Positions 11,191 through 22,861 of a stretch of 64,000 nucleotides of DNA are shown here, piece by piece. The notes below the pieces were generated by a model, which was not told the DNA's origin, did not search any database, and saw nothing but the letters and a program-made list of their open reading frames with translations. Numbering within the stretch: position 1 is the stretch's first letter; each line of letters opens with the position of its first letter. The DNA comes from Acanthochromis polyacanthus (taxonomy: Eukaryota > Chordata > Actinopteri > Pomacentridae), in the NCBI RefSeq assembly GCF_021347895.1, contig NC_067113.1:180344-244343 (forward strand). Reading direction: 5' to 3'. Both the position numbers and the translations under genes were made by a program.

Positions 11191-13839
11191 ATGAACTGGA
11201 AATGCAAGTTGTGCAACTTCACAACATCAAAAAGATTAGCCCTGCTGAAACACAGTCGGCTAATACATGGACATTTTGGTCGAGTCCCCTCCATACCCTG
11301 CTTGTATGCAGATTGTCCCTGCACCGTCAAGACATGGGGTGCATTAAGGACACATTTATCAAGGAACCATTCTCAGTCAACCCAACCAGGCATGAGCCTT
11401 TCGTTCACATGCATTGTCTGTTGTTCTTCCTCTTTTGACAATGAGAGGCAATTCTTTGAACATCTTGGTGGCCATCTAAAAAAGTTTGAAACTGTGCCAT
11501 GTGTTTTTGAAGGTTGTGATTTTAACACCAACAAATATACAACGTTCCACAGCCACAAGAGTAGAAAACACAACCCACATTCATTGGAAGATTTCAAGAC
11601 CAATGTTCTTCATAAACACCAAAATAACCCGGACCAAGAGAGTGATTATGTTGAAGATGAAAACGACTGCGACTCAGTTCTTGAGGAGGATGAGGACTTA
11701 AACAAAATCATTACCAAGAGAATGGGGTTGCTCCTCCTGAAAATGGAGAGCATTTTCAATGTCTCCAATTCATGCATTGACGAACTAGTAGAGGAACTTC
11801 ATTTCCTTACAGCATCTGCATCTGGCCCTGTCATAAAAGAGATCATTCTGAGCACTTTGAGAAAACATGGCTGTACATTTGAAGACTCAGTGATATCAGA
11901 ACTGATCAAAGACCTTTGCCAGCTAAGCCCTGTCTGTGCTGCTTTACGAGTGGATGGGCCTTTGAGCAGTCAGTTCAGGAGAGAGCAGTTTAGAAAGGAG
12001 CATCTCTCATCAACTGAACCAGTTGAGTACATACTGGATAGTACAGAGAAAAAAACATTTCAGTATATACCAATCCTCCCATTATTATCTCAGCTTGTGG
12101 ACAACAGACACATTCAAAACACAATATTACAAAACAAAAGGTCATCTGATGTCTCTTCTGGATACAAATCCTTCAACGATGGATCTTTACTAAGAGAAAA
12201 CAGCTTTTTATGTGAAGATGAACTTAAACTTCCACTCATCCTTTATATAGATGACTTTGAGATATGCAACCCTCTGGGAACATCCCGTAAGAAGCATAAA
12301 GTCACAGCTGTGTACTGGGTGTTTGCAGACATACCTGCCACATTGAGATCTACATTGACTTCCATTTACTTAACCATTTTGTGCAAGGCAAATGATGTCA
12401 ACCAGTATGGCTACGTAAAAGTTTTGGACCCACTGCTGAAAGATTTGAAGTCCTTTGAGGATAATGGTATTTTTATTTCAAGTCTAGGCAAAGTGGTCAA
12501 AGGCACTGTTCTTGCTGTAGTCGCTGACAATCTTGGTGCTCACTCAATAGGCGGGTTTGTTGAAAGCTTTTCAGCTTCACATTTTTGTCGCTTTTGCACT
12601 GGAGAACGGTCACAAATCCAGGAGCATGAAATAGCAGAAGGACTGTTTCCTCTACGGACCAAGTCTAACTATGCCATGCATGTCAAAGCAGCGCTGTCTG
12701 ATCCTGCAGGATCTCACCACTGTGGAGTTAAAAGACAGTGTCCCATCTCAGACAGACTCAAACATTTTCATGCTACATCAGGTTATCCTCCTGATGCTTT
12801 GCATGATTTGCTTGAAGGAATTGTACCTGTTGAAATGTCACTCTGTCTTGATGAGTTAATCAGGAAGAAATACATCTCTCTTCAGGAGCTCAACCATTCC
12901 ATCTCTTGCTTTCCTTACAAATGGAGCGACAAAACAAATTGTCCACAACCCATTACTCCAAATTTTACATCACGAAAAAGTGTAGGAGGTAATGCACACG
13001 AAAACTGGTGTTTGTTGAGAATGATATCACTCATGATCGGCGACAAAGTCCCAGAAGATGAGCCTGCTTGGGAGGTTTTGATGACCCTGAAAGATGTCGT
13101 TGAGCTTGTCATGGCTCCTCTCCACACAGATGAGACAATAGGATACATGCAAAGTAAGATCTCAGAACACCGTTACAGATATTTTGATGTGTTCCCAAAG
13201 GAACAAGTGAGACCAAAACATCACTTCCTTGAGCATTATCCTTTGCTTACAACTGTTTATGGGCCACTTGTACATTTCTGGACTATGCGGTTTGAGGCCA
13301 AACATCGATTCTTTAAAAAGATCGTGAGGCAGACAGGGTGTTGTAGAAACATTCTCAAGACAATGGCAAGAAAACACCAATCAATGATTGCATATCACAC
13401 ACACGATAGCAACAACCAAAGGACAGCGATGTCAGTGTCCCAGAAGACTCAAGTGGCAGTCGATGTTCTAAAAGACAGCATTAAGGAGGCCTTTGCAAGG
13501 AAGTTCCCTGGAGAAGATTTTGTGAACATGACAAATAAAGCAACCATTTTTGGCACAAACTACAATATTGGCATGATTCTGCCATTTGGCTCTACAGGAG
13601 GCCTACCTGACTTTGGAGAAATCCAGCAAATATTCATTGTGCGTGAAACTCCTGTCTTTGTTCTGAAGCTGTTTAGTGGCTGGTACTTTGAACACCTGAG
13701 GAGTTTCAAGTTGGAGCCCACAGGAGAGTCAGCAATCCTTAAACATTGTGAATTAAAAGAAACATACCCTTTGGCTGCATACAATACAGCAAATGGCCGT
13801 ATGGTGTCCCTGAAACACTTCATTTGTACATCAGAGTAA
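11191..13839 (+). CDS. C2H2-finger, DDE-like transposase-derived protein (882 codons)
   Basis: A single open exon. Residues 1-135 hold about four C2H2-type fingers (CKLCNFTTSK to H, YADCPCTVKTW to H, CIVCCSSSF to H, FEGCDFNTNK to H). An acidic segment follows near residue 150-170. The core has LYIDDFEICNPLG (Asp about 354), AVVADNLGAHSIGGF (Asp about 445) followed by a CRFC pair, and FWTMRFEAKH (Glu about 702). The layout of a DG-type first Asp, an A.D..A..GGF second Asp and a late Glu in a helical segment resembles CACTA/EnSpm-type (Transposase_21) enzymes. I rate that as a resemblance, not an identification. The frame is intact, which for a transposon-derived exon suggests youth or selection. 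The TAA at 13,837 lies inside a good donor (GTAAGT at 13,836) that splices in phase to 14,931. Confidence 0.75.
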   Translation: MNWKCKLCNFTTSKRLALLKHSRLIHGHFGRVPSIPCLYADCPCTVKTWGALRTHLSRNHSQSTQPGMSLSFTCIVCCSSSFDNERQFFEHLGGHLKKFETVPCVFEGCDFNTNKYTTFHSHKSRKHNPHSLEDFKTNVLHKHQNNPDQESDYVEDENDCDSVLEEDEDLNKIITKRMGLLLLKMESIFNVSNSCIDELVEELHFLTASASGPVIKEIILSTLRKHGCTFEDSVISELIKDLCQLSPVCAALRVDGPLSSQFRREQFRKEHLSSTEPVEYILDSTEKKTFQYIPILPLLSQLVDNRHIQNTILQNKRSSDVSSGYKSFNDGSLLRENSFLCEDELKLPLILYIDDFEICNPLGTSRKKHKVTAVYWVFADIPATLRSTLTSIYLTILCKANDVNQYGYVKVLDPLLKDLKSFEDNGIFISSLGKVVKGTVLAVVADNLGAHSIGGFVESFSASHFCRFCTGERSQIQEHEIAEGLFPLRTKSNYAMHVKAALSDPAGSHHCGVKRQCPISDRLKHFHATSGYPPDALHDLLEGIVPVEMSLCLDELIRKKYISLQELNHSISCFPYKWSDKTNCPQPITPNFTSRKSVGGNAHENWCLLRMISLMIGDKVPEDEPAWEVLMTLKDVVELVMAPLHTDETIGYMQSKISEHRYRYFDVFPKEQVRPKHHFLEHYPLLTTVYGPLVHFWTMRFEAKHRFFKKIVRQTGCCRNILKTMARKHQSMIAYHTHDSNNQRTAMSVSQKTQVAVDVLKDSIKEAFARKFPGEDFVNMTNKATIFGTNYNIGMILPFGSTGGLPDFGEIQQIFIVRETPVFVLKLFSGWYFEHLRSFKLEPTGESAILKHCELKETYPLAAYNTANGRMVSLKHFICTSE

Positions 13840-13986
13840 GTGTAATGGGTTGATTTATTTCTACTATTAAATGTGTATGCACTTTTTAAGCACAGTTATT
13901 TAAAAAAAAAACAATTGATTCACCAAAAAATACGTAAATGACCAGGTATCCTGTCTTATTCATTAGTATTGTAATGTTTACAGTAT

Positions 13987-14763
13987 TTAAAGTGACACTC
14001 CGGGATTTTGGACATTGGGCCTCATTTCTAAGTTAGCCAGAGTAAAGTAAATATGTCCAGATATTTTTTTTTTAGATTTCATGCAGTCCTTGTAAAATCA
14101 GATGTCTTCGTTGCTAAGCTAGCGAAAGTGAATGGGAATGAGTTAGCCTGCCGCTAAAAACAGTCTTACCCAATTCACAAAGCACTCAAAGCAGATCAGT
14201 CATCATGCCAGGCTATCCATGTAAATATCTGTGTTGATAGAGTGATTTAGGAGGGAAACTAACCTTGCATTTATGTTTGATCACCAGCAGCTATTTGGAC
14301 TTCCTGCTTGGAAAACTGCGCATGCACGGATTAATACAAATTCTGTCAAGGGTGACTATTTTGGCACGACACCAGCTCCAATACTCTGCCGGTGTCGTGC
14401 CAAAATAGCCACCCCCATCATAATTTGTATCAGTCCGGGGCTGCCAAATTTCCAAGCAGGAAGTACAAATAGCTGCTGGTGATCAAACATAAATGCAAGA
14501 TTAGTTTCCCTCCTAAATCCCTCTATTTACATGGATAGCCTGGCATGGTGATGGATCTGCTTTGAGTGCTTTGTGAATTGGGTAAGACTGTTTTTAGTGG
14601 CAGGCTAACTCATTTCCATTCACTTTCGCTAGCTTAGCAACGGCCACCTCTGGTTTTACAAGGACTGCATGAAATCTGAAAAAAAATATCTGGACACATT
14701 TACTATACTCTGGCTAACTCGTAAATGAGGCCCAATGTCAAACATCCCTGAATGTCACTTTAA
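13987..14763. mobile_element. Foldback (palindromic) MITE with TTAA ends
   Basis: The left and right halves are near-perfect reverse complements, with about 380-base arms meeting near 14,375-14,390. There GGCACGACACC faces GGTGTCGTGCC with only a short loop. The outer ends read TTAA-AGTGACA and TGTCACT-TTAA, so TTAA is the likely target duplication, as used by piggyBac and Kolobok transposases. No protein is encoded. It sits in the intron between the transposase exon and the SAMD3-like exons. Confidence 0.85.
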
Positions 14764-14930
14764 CAGGGATGATACTTACAAAATTGTCACAGAAAATGGA
14801 AAAATGTGATCCATACTCGATCTCATATGCTCTCCTTTCTTAATCTCTCTTTTCTTGAAATAATAATTACAATCAAAGAATATCTATTTAAATTTCCTTT
14901 GAACTAAATCTCTATTAATTTCTTTGGCAG

Positions 14931-17572
14931 AAGAATATTGAAGCAAACCTATGCAAGTAAGTTCATCAGCTATTAATAACCTGTCTATTTCTTTCTTTCT
15001 TTGTTTCTACAGCTGAGGAAACGCACCAAACAATGATGGTGGTCCAGTTAAGAGTCATTTTGGAAGAGCACAGAATTGAAAAGTTAACACTCCCAACAGG
15101 AATTCCTGATACAGTGGAGGAACTTATTTCCATAGTGACTCAAACTTTCCAGTTGCATGGGGAATTTGGACTGCTATACCAAGACAAAGACTTTGACAAT
15201 CAATTTTTCAGCATCACCTCAACTGCTGACTTGTATGACAAGGCTACCGTTAAAGTGATCCTCAAAGAACCAAGATTTACCCTTGACCTGCACCCAGTAT
15301 GTGAACCAGGACCATCATCTACATTAAGCTCTTTGACTTCTGTGAGCACCCATCCTGCAAGTACTACTGAAATGGACATCTCCCCTGCAGATAATGATGC
15401 ATCCTCACAAGCGTCCGACTGCACATCGTCAAGTTCTAGGGACACCATTATTCTCCCTGATTCATGCCGCCTTTCTGCATGGCCACTGCCATTTCAAGTA
15501 CCAGAGTTTTCTCGAGATGTAGAACTAATCCTTGCAGAGGCAAACATCTCATATCATGCAACTGGAAGACACTTCATGGATGCCAGTATTAAATCAGCGA
15601 TAATGCAAGACCTTGCAAAAGTAATTTTTTCGTATACTGCTTACCCAACAAATGAGCAGATCCTCTCAGTTGCAGAAGCCTTGGTTTCCAAGTTTCCTTG
15701 TCTTAAGGAGCCAGGATCATTTGCAGGCTTATATGGCTGGCAGCAACGCATTAAAAACAAGATGCACAATTACCGTGCCAAGCTAAGATCTCGAAGATAT
15801 TCGTACCCAGAAATTGAAATCAACACCTTAAAAAAGAAGCATCCAGCTGATGCAGTGCCATCAAAAAATGTAAAGAAGCCCAAAAAGGCAGAGGTTAATT
15901 ACCTCCCTCCGCACCCTACTGGTGAAAACCAAGAGACACTGGAGAAAGAGAGGCTTGAGTTAATTTGTGAAATAACAAAGAAAAACAATGCAAAGATAAT
16001 TGCAGATAAAATGAATAAAACCTTCTCTAGCCGAAGAGTTGAAGTGGTCAGCCTCAGCCCATCTGTGGGTGTGTTTAAAGAAAGGTGGCCAGCATTATTC
16101 ACAGAGGCTCAGGTGAGAATCACTGATCATTTTTCCTTGCCACCAAGAAACATTCATGCGATTAGATCTGGTCTGTCATCTAAGATGTCATCTTTTGTTC
16201 TTTTACTTTCTAGATCAAGGAAGAGTTCAGACGTCTCACAACAGTTTCCTTGGAGGAGACATTCATGCTGAAGCTTGATGAGTACACTCCAGGTCTTTTG
16301 CAGCTGATGCATGCCAAAGGAGGAACTGCTGGTTCCAAGATGCGCCCTCTGCTGGACACTTTAAATGACGTATGTTATTTTACTTTTTTCACAAATATGT
16401 AATTATTGACAATTTAATTTAAACTAAAATCAATGGCAAACGATAGGAGTGAGAATCACTGGTTTGTACACAATACATTATATCAATGCAATGATACTGC
16501 CATTCAATGTTTGCCAAAATCTCAAATTCAGTCACGATACGATTTCAATTCAATTAGATCTAGGATCCACCGATCGAAATTAAACAATATAAACAATATT
16601 ACAAGTGACAACAGTTATTTTCATTCAAATCAAAATCACAAAAAGCAACTAGATCATCATTGTTGCCGTGACGACGCTGAGAGTGGGCGTGTCTGAGGAA
16701 CTTCAAAATAAGCTATTTTCAATTAAAAGTGAGTTTGATAAATGGTTACTCTATTGATTTTTGGCCGATGTTTGGATTTAAGATCAATGCCATTGACTCA
16801 TCGATCACAAGATCCATGTATCCATGGAGATCCATGTACTGTCTCTCCCATCCCTAGTAAACGGCTGCTTTGTTGTGCGCAAAGCTTAGCTCCTTACCAT
16901 CTTCACAAACTACCTTTTAACATTAATCTTTGAAATGTCAATAAGTGTTTTGGTTTTTGAGGAATATGGTGTTCATGTATGTAAATCACTCCCTGCTCCA
17001 CTAACAGTCCTTTCACTAAATTGTATCTCCCTACAGACACAGAGCATTGAGAAGAAAAGGGATGCAGTTATCTGCTGTCTTATCAGCTACCTTGGTGAAA
17101 GACAGGAAGATCTTTTCCATGACTGCCAGGTATGTCATATTGATAACAGATTGTCTTCTCCTCTCCTCTGGTACCCCCGTTTCTCCCCTTCTCCTCTTGT
17201 CTAACACAAAATGTGTTAAAACTGCATCTTAGATAACATTAAAAATGCAAATGCTTTTTGTTTCTTTCTAACATGTAGGAACGTGAGGACTACACAGACA
17301 AAACTATGAAGGTTATCGTGATGCACAGTGTCATGGCTGAGGAGGATCCATCAGATGTGTCGATTGTGATTGAGGGAAACCAGGTGATGGAAGGCTGTGG
17401 AAGCCGAACAAAGGCATGTGTGCTGCTGATGGGACTCATATATGCCCTCAACCTGGAATATCCGAAGCAGCTGAAGAACACATTTGAAGCTTTTCAAAAA
17501 CTTTTTTTGGAACTTGACGGGGCAAAACTACTGAAGAAGGTCCACAGCCTCAAAAATAAACTCATGCAATAG
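14931..17572 (+). CDS. SAMD3-like C-terminal exons joined to the transposase
   Basis: Exons are 14,931-14,956, 15,013-16,112, 16,214-16,369, 17,037-17,129 and 17,279-17,572, all with GT-AG borders and agreeing phases. The first bases complete the split codon left by the donor at 13,836, so the whole could make one protein of about 1,440 residues. A start at the ATG at 15,033 could also make a separate protein. The opening segment (VQLRVILEEHRIEKL, about 80 residues) resembles a PB1/ubiquitin-like fold. A Ser/Thr-rich region follows, then a basic segment, and a C-terminal helical domain ending LKKVHSLKNKLMQ. Fish genomes contain many such proteins annotated as SAMD3-like; their biochemical role is unknown to me. 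No frameshift was seen. Confidence 0.7.
16444..16856. mobile_element. Small hAT-like MITE in an intron
   Basis: The ends TAGGAGTGAGAAT and the reverse complement of GTCTCTCCCATCCCTA are imperfect inverted repeats. They are flanked by GCAAACGA (16,436-16,443) and GTAAACGG (16,857-16,864), an 8-bp duplication with two differences. The interior has the ATCGAT-rich text common in hAT MITEs. It lies in the 16,370-17,036 intron. Confidence 0.65.
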
Positions 17573-18850
17573 ACCCAGATTTCCCCTTTTGCACCATGAA
17601 GATTTTCCGGTCGGACATTGCTAAATGGAGTTGCAATGGAGTGTAGTTTTTTTTCTTTTTTGTCCCCTGTTCCCTTCTTTGCTCAACACAGACCCACCCG
17701 CATCAACAGACACGGGCACATAGACACAGAAATCTATTTACAGTTGGATACAACCTCTCAGCCCACTCCATTGCTCTCTGATTTCACCAGATTGGCAGGA
17801 AAGGAAAACCAATAGAAAATGGCCAGTTTGGCCAATGCCACCATGTGTTGCCTGAGGAGTTTTGATCTCTTTCTCTACCCTCTTTTCCTCCAAAATTGTT
17901 TTATTCTTATCCCGAGAGTGAGAGCAAGCAGAAAAACTAAAGAGTGTTGGTGTTCTGTCTTTATCCAGATGTTTGATACATAAACAACTTTGTAGTTTGT
18001 GTGCACTTTTGGCTTTTAAAATAGAAAAGGGCTCTGAAAGCGTTGTTTGCAGAAGCTACAAACATTTGAAGCAGTTAGCTTTGGCAGTTTTAAAATGGGT
18101 TTATTCATTGAAATGTTGTTTGAAGCTGTTGTACTGCACTTTATTTTGTGTTGTTTGATAATTTGGTGCATCATTGCTGCATATAAAAAACATTTGTTTT
18201 ATTATTGAATGTACAAATGCACCTGGATTGCAGATTAGGTTGGTCGCTGTAGTGTAAAACTGAAGGAACACAAGTGTTTAGGTACAAGCAAAATCATTGG
18301 ACATCCCGTAGAGTTTTGCCCAAATCTTTCTCCTTTCATTTTTCTCTTTTTTGATCTCCTCACAATCGAGCCAGGATGTCCCAAAACAGCATTTTATTGA
18401 AACAGATTTTTTCTTTGAGTTATAAAACCGGTTCAATAAATGTATGAAGCTGTTGTGCTGCACTTTATGCTGTTTTTTTTCTGATTTTGTGGATTAAAAA
18501 CATTGAGATGACAAGCCATTTCAATCTCTTTTTTGAGGGTGGGGGGTACATCCTACCTTCCATATAAAAGTAATCTTTGTTAACTAATATTAAGTCATTT
18601 TAATTAGTATTTATTGGGTATTATTTATCAGTAAACATGAGCTAATTTTTACCTTATTTCAGTGAGGAAGTACCTGTTAAATAGATACAATAATGTAAGG
18701 TAAATTTTACCCAATTTATTTAGGTAATGAATAGTTTTTTACTTTATGTTTTTATTATTAATATATCAAAGTAAATGTAACCCACAAATGTCAATGCAAA
18801 TTGTTACCTCAGATTTATTGGGTAAATTCTATAGATTAGTTTTTACAGTG
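17573..18850 (+). other. 3' flank of the SAMD3-like gene
   Basis: No coding exon is seen. The segment TGAAGCTGTTGTxCTGCACTTTAT occurs twice, near 18,120 and 18,447, indicating a local duplication. AATAAA at about 18,435 may serve as a polyadenylation signal. AT-rich repeat-like sequence follows to 18,850. Confidence 0.4.
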
Positions 18851-18869
18851 CGTATAAGCTTTTGTCTGC

Positions 18870-19690
18870 TAAACTTTATGAGCCCTATTGAGGACTTTTT
18901 GTAAATTTGGTAATAAAATGAAATAAATGAGCCTTATAAAGGACTTTTGTAAATTGATAATGCATATGAGCCTCATGGTGGACGTTTCTGTACTTGATAT
19001 AAGCATATGAGCCTTTGCTGAGTCCGAGAGATCAGCGAGGACATTCTGTTTGCAATAAGCATAAATAAAACATCTTAGAGGAAACACACACAGGGAAAGA
19101 AAACCTCAATAAAGTTTTCAGGGTTAGATGTTGTGTGTTGATAATGCGGATGGCAGTGGTGGATGGACTGGTTGTTGACTGGTGTAAAATCTTTCATTCT
19201 GAATTTGAGTTTAAAAGTTTTAAATGAGGGGAAGTGAGGCTTAGCCTATCTTTAATTGAGTGTTGTTAGTGGTTTTTGTGTGTTAAATGTTCTGTGTGTG
19301 TGTGTGGTGCTGCAGCTGAGTCCGGAAGGCTGTAGTATGCAACTGATATATATATAGAATAGAATTCTTATTAAATAAATATAGAGAGGCTGTGATTGGT
19401 TATAGAAGAGTTGTTGACATGTGAGGAGAGTTTGCCACCTCAGTGTTGATACCAATGATCCCTTCTGCAGGGGGACGTTTATGATTTTGTAAGACCTTAT
19501 GAGCCTTATAGGAGGACTATTGAGTTGATAATATGTTTGAGTCTTATAGAGGATGTATATACATCTGAGAATTATATCTGAGCCTTTGTGGAGTCTGAGG
19601 AGGAGGAGAGACCAGTGAGGATATTCTGTGTGCATGAGCATGCATACATACTTGATGATTAATAGTAACAGAGGAAGACATTTTCTGATG
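18870..19690. repeat. Diverged direct repeat pair
   Basis: The block at about 18,877-19,090 (ATGAGCC, GAGTCCGAGAG, CAGCGAGGACATTCTGT) recurs in diverged form at about 19,495-19,680 (ATGAGCC, GAGTCTGAGGA, CAGTGAGGATATTCTGT). The offset is roughly 600 bases. No frame is conserved. It may be part of the retrovirus-like unit to its right, but that is a guess. Confidence 0.5.
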
Positions 19691-22600
19691 GAGTTTGTTA
19701 GAATTGGGGAAAATAGAGTCTGATTTCTATAGGGGTGGAGACTTATTACTCTGGTAACGAGGTGCTTTTCGCATGAGGTTGATTTGATTTGTAGAGGTAG
19801 TTGAGGTTGGATGGTCTCACTGTGAAGTCCAGTACAGACTGGAAGTGGTGGATAAACTTAAGAGGAGGAGCCATGTTGATAAACTTCTGAGTGTGTGAGG
19901 AGCAGTGAGGGAACCTCCTCGCTTTTCTTCTCTCCTTGTGTGAGAGAGAAGGAGAAACAGCAGGATGTTATCCAACTATCAATAGATTTACATACATACT
20001 CCATTGATTCTTGATTCACAATGTATTTAGTGTAAAATTAAGTATGGTTAATTTAGAATCCATGAGGAATAAGAAATCTGTTATCTTCACAGAGACTCTT
20101 AAGGGAGGACATGTGTTGGGAACAATTAAAATGACTTAGATGTTGACAAATATATGCAAATTACAAAGAGTTGTTTTTTGGTTTCATGAAACATTAACCT
20201 TGTGTTTGTTTTCTTTGTGTATCGTCTGTTTAACTATGGTGTGAGCATTGAGGAGGAGACTGAGATGATGGAAAGCATCTGAATTCAATCCCCCAAAGAA
20301 CTGATGAGAGGACAGCTGATGGTGCTCTACAGCCTGAGGTTGTGGATGACAACAAGTGTGGCTTCAACGTCATCAAGGCTAGTGTGCTTCTATCCACAAA
20401 CTCTTGCATTTACTCATGTGCACACACCTACTTATTTCTGATACTGGTGACACACGTTTAGTCTGTTATTACAGAAACACTGGGGGCCTATCAAGATGTT
20501 TCTTTTCCAACCTGATTCAGATAGTCTTTAGTTTGTAGTTAAGAAACACATGGGTGTACACATATAGGGGATGTTTCACTGATTTGGGAAGAAGCTTGAC
20601 AAGAGACTGACCATCTGAGGCATTTAATTGATTTAGATGATTAAACATTTGTAGAGAGGTTAATCTGGCTTAAATACTGTTGAGAGTTGTGGCTTTGATG
20701 CTGTGGAGTGTATAATGTGAAAGATGGATTGTGAAGTTAAGAGAAGGATTGCAGAAAGTGAAGAAAGTGGATCCAGGAGAGGATGAGAGTGAGGATGGAG
20801 ACAGTGATGGAGATTGAGGAAGTGAGAGACAGTGGGATTTAAGGGAAGTTGAGAATAGGAAAGGAAGGGCATCAGAGAGGAGGTGCAGTGACTGTCAGGA
20901 GACAGAATCTGGAGTACAAGCCTTGGTAGAATACAGAGATGTCAGACAGAATTGAGAAGTTTCTGACTTTTCAAGATGGGGCATATCCTTGGATTTCAAA
21001 GCTGGAGGAGGTTTTGGTGGGGTGCAACCTGCCATGAGAGACATTAAGCGGCTTTTGGTCAGTCTCCTGGGAGTTCCTGTGATGGAGGAGCTTCTACAGC
21101 AAGCGGGTCTTAATAGTTATGTGGCAACTGCAGTGAATGATGCAGAGTTGTTTGCTGTCAGCAGATCTCGGATGTGGAGAGCGTTGAGGGATACGTTCCC
21201 AACAAACGTACATCCTGATAAGATGTTGAGTGAGCCACTGGGTCCAGAAGAGAATCTGGGGGCCGATGTGTCTGGGGGCTCATCAGATGTGGAGAGATGT
21301 CAGAGGAAATGACCCGGATGTGAACCAGAAGGAGAAATTCATTCTGTGGAGTGAAATCCAGAGGGGCTGCCCCTACCAGTGAAGCAGCCAATAGTGACTG
21401 ATCCTTCAGCAGATTGTTTAGTGTTACACTTAGTGATAGGTTTATGATTACACAAGATTGCCACAAGGATTCAAACATAGTTTTCATATTAGTAATGGGT
21501 GCTGGAAGATATTCAGTCTTTTGTGAAGTCTTTTGTTAAGTCTGTTGTTCAGTTTTTGTTCAGAGGGGCCATATATGGGTGCATTTGCAGAATTGAGTAT
21601 TAAAATAGCCTTAAGGAGGCTTTCACAATCAGCAATGTTGAGGTGTTTGTAAACAACAAATATAAAAATTAACTAAGTAAAAAGAAAGTAATGGTGTGTT
21701 GACATTCTGCTCTGTTGACATCTGACAATATAGGGGTTCGAATTAGTTGATAGGGTGTCATCCAAATGAGCTGAGTCATTTCCATTTTGGATATCAGAAT
21801 TTATTATAAGCATTATGTTTTGGGTGTCATCTACAATAGAGATGTCCAAACCTCACAGGTGATTTGGTTTGATAGAAAGGGGGGATTGCAATATGTCATA
21901 CGTTAAACTGGTGATAATCTGATGATAATCTGATGATATTCTCATAACAAAGTGATTTTCAATAAGACATCATGGAGTGTTAGTTGTTTTGCAAGATACT
22001 GCTGGGTGCTTTTTATCTTCCCAGGATGCCATCTGGGAGATTGAATAAAGAGTGGCTGTCTGGAGTTCACTGCAGCCAAATGGACTTGAATGTTTGCATA
22101 TGGACGATGGAATGGACAATAAAGATGGATGGAGGACTCTGAGCATGGACAATGTGACGACAACACACCACGACTGGAGCTGTTATTGAGGAGTGTTGGT
22201 TTGATATGCTCATGTGTTCTTCTGTATGTTTACAGTATTGGATTTTGTTTATCATATATACTCTGTTTTCTTATTGGATGTTTGTTCTTACTGACATTTT
22301 CTTATGTAGAGGGATATTAGAATTAGCAATACTTTCAGTGTGTTTTATTTTAGCCTTTGAGTTTTATGACTCTATGATTAGTATGATGGAGGTTTCATTG
22401 ATTTGATGTTTTTGATATGAGGTGAGTACATTGGGATCTCAGGTGTTTTATTATTTTGATTGTTTAGGGACAGTGGTGTTAGGCAGGTCCAGGTCCATTT
22501 GAGGGTCCGATGGGTCGACCAGCCTGATTTTGGACATTTTTTGATTTTCTTTCTGGGATTCCCACATGTATTTGCTTCCTTTTATTTCACATGATCCTTT

Positions 22601-22861
22601 GGATCTCTCTCTTTTAATTGGTTGGAGTGTAGTATGGTCGCCTAGGCAGAGGGACCGTGAGAGAATTTCCTGTCTTGATTGTTTGATGGATAATTTGGAA
22701 AAATAGCTGCCTGGCAGGTTTTCGCTCTCACATTAATCTACAAATTTATAATATTGTTAAATTTAGGTTGTAATCAGTATGGACAGAATGGACATGTCAT
22801 AAGCATTTTCTATGTAACCTTTATGTACTTGATGTTTTAGTAATTATCGAGGCTCTGTTAG
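19691..22861 (+). other. Eroded retrovirus-like interior, unassigned
   Basis: No intact gag, pol or env frame can be recognised. One open stretch at 20,989-21,312 encodes about 107 residues of unknown kind. Another near 22,129-22,406 is strongly hydrophobic in two overlapping frames, as the decayed end of a membrane protein might be. The only reason to link the block to a provirus is the polypurine tract and LTR that follow it. Confidence 0.35.
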
